A stretch of DNA of 6,610 bases from Pseudomonadota bacterium (GTDB taxonomy: Bacteria; Pseudomonadota; Alphaproteobacteria; Rhizobiales; Kaistiaceae), in assembly GCA_023433185.1 (NCBI GenBank), contig JAEZEN010000459.1:1-6610 (forward strand), given 5' to 3'. Both the position numbers and the translations under genes were made by a program. This document shows positions 6,120 to 6,610 of the stretch, one piece after another. The notes beneath the pieces are model-generated. The model made no database searches, was not told the DNA's origin, and worked only from the letters and a program-made list of their open reading frames with translations. Each line of letters starts with the position of its first letter. Position 1 is the first letter of the stretch.

Positions 6120-6144
6120 ATATCCCCTGAACCCGGACACTTCC

Positions 6145-6174
6145 TTGACCGCGGACCGGCCGCGGGCCTTAGCT
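6145..6174 (+). promoter_or_regulatory. Candidate promoter with duplicated CCGCGG upstream of the RraA-family gene
   Basis: TTGACC (6145-6150) is a good -35. At 18 bases comes only a poor -10, TTAGCT (6169-6174). CCGCGG occurs at 6149-6154 and 6160-6165, 11 bases apart with ACCGG between, forming a symmetrical element inside the spacer where a regulator could act. The following gene starts about 35 bases downstream. Confidence 0.35.
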
Positions 6175-6209
6175 TCGCGACGACAAGACGTTCTGGGGGG
6201 AATCACGCC

Positions 6210-6610
6210 GTGACCGACGATGCCGGACTCTTCGCGACGATCCGCGAGCGCCTGTTCACTGCCGTGATCGGCGACGTCATGGACAAGGCGGGGCTGACCC
6301 GCCAGTTCCTTCCCGCCGCGCTCCGCGCCATCGTTCCCGGCACGATGATCGTGGGCCGCGCCATGCCGGTGCAGGTCGCCGATGCCGGCGGCCCCGGCAC
6401 CACCGGCGCCCCCTACGGCCTCACCTTCCACGCCCTCGACGACCTGCGCCCCGGCGAGGTCTATGTCGCGGCCGGCGGCACCCCGGACTATGCGCTCTGG
6501 GGCGGGCTGATGTCGACGCGCGCTATGCGCCTCGGCGCGGTCGGCGCGGTGCTCGGCGGACCGCACCGCGACACCCGCGAGATCGTCCAGCTCGGCTTCC
6601 CGGTGTTCTC
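6210..6610 (+). CDS. RraA-family protein (HMG/CHA aldolase or oxaloacetate decarboxylase-like), 3' end cut
   Basis: The first 133 residues of an RraA-like protein; family members are usually about 210-230 residues, so the C-terminal part is beyond the window. The start is GTG 6210, with GGGGGGA (6195-6201) eight bases before it. The N terminus reads FTAVIGDVMDKAGL (16-29). The family core is YALWGGLMSTRAMRLGAVGA (94-113) followed by GGPHRDTREI (116-125). Arg120 and Asp121 match the conserved RD pair that binds substrate and metal in HMG/CHA aldolases. Those enzymes cleave 4-hydroxy-4-methyl-2-oxoglutarate or decarboxylate oxaloacetate; other members only inhibit RNase E in enterobacteria. The catabolic setting favours an enzyme. 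It is transcribed away from the amidohydrolase across a shared gap. Confidence 0.88.
   Translation, partial: MTDDAGLFATIRERLFTAVIGDVMDKAGLTRQFLPAALRAIVPGTMIVGRAMPVQVADAGGPGTTGAPYGLTFHALDDLRPGEVYVAAGGTPDYALWGGLMSTRAMRLGAVGAVLGGPHRDTREIVQLGFPVF

Noticed and set aside
6203..6566. Minus-strand open frames opposite the RraA-family gene
   Set aside because: The plus strand encodes the conserved RraA core with the RD pair; the minus-strand translation runs on past the amidohydrolase start and lacks motifs.

Overview
This is a very GC-rich window with dense genes, short overlaps between genes and catabolic enzyme families. It looks like the chromosome of an alphaproteobacterium, possibly Hyphomicrobiales-like; that placement is an impression from base composition and protein flavour, not a computed assignment. 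I see no RNA gene, insertion sequence, phage gene or CRISPR array.

Layout. Positions 1-2894 hold a tightly overlapped three-gene operon on the minus strand, read right to left: a two-domain MaoC/FAS1-like acyl-CoA hydratase, a family III (CaiB/BaiF) CoA-transferase and an acyl-CoA dehydrogenase that runs off the left edge. The CoA-transferase reading frame is broken by one missing base near 1885. The divergent gap at about 2895-3104 contains an island visibly richer in A+T than its surroundings, carrying several inverted repeats and a plausible minus-strand promoter. On the plus strand follow a polysaccharide-deacetylase-fold hydrolase (3105-4007), a strong GC hairpin, a small CxxC protein (4104-4403) and a COG0523/CobW GTPase starting at TTG two bases later (4406-5374). 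A convergent isochorismatase-fold amidohydrolase (5378-6016, minus) ends three bases from the GTPase. A second divergent gap leads to the first 133 residues of an RraA-family protein (from 6210, plus), cut by the right edge.

How the genes may work together (inference). The left operon activates a carboxylic acid as its CoA ester, hydrates a double bond and oxidises an acyl-CoA. Its hydratase and CoA-transferase resemble the itaconate-type enzymes Ich and Ict of Pseudomonas. The central block joins a metal-dependent hydrolase of the fold used by cyclic imidases, PuuE allantoinase and Helicobacter PgdA with an amidohydrolase of the N-carbamoylsarcosine amidase/maleamate amidase type and a putative metallochaperone pair. 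A consistent reading is a locus that opens a cyclic imide or ureide, removes the amide nitrogen and feeds the resulting acid into CoA-dependent breakdown, with the RraA protein as a possible aldolase or decarboxylase. The small CxxC protein paired with the GTPase is the least understood part.
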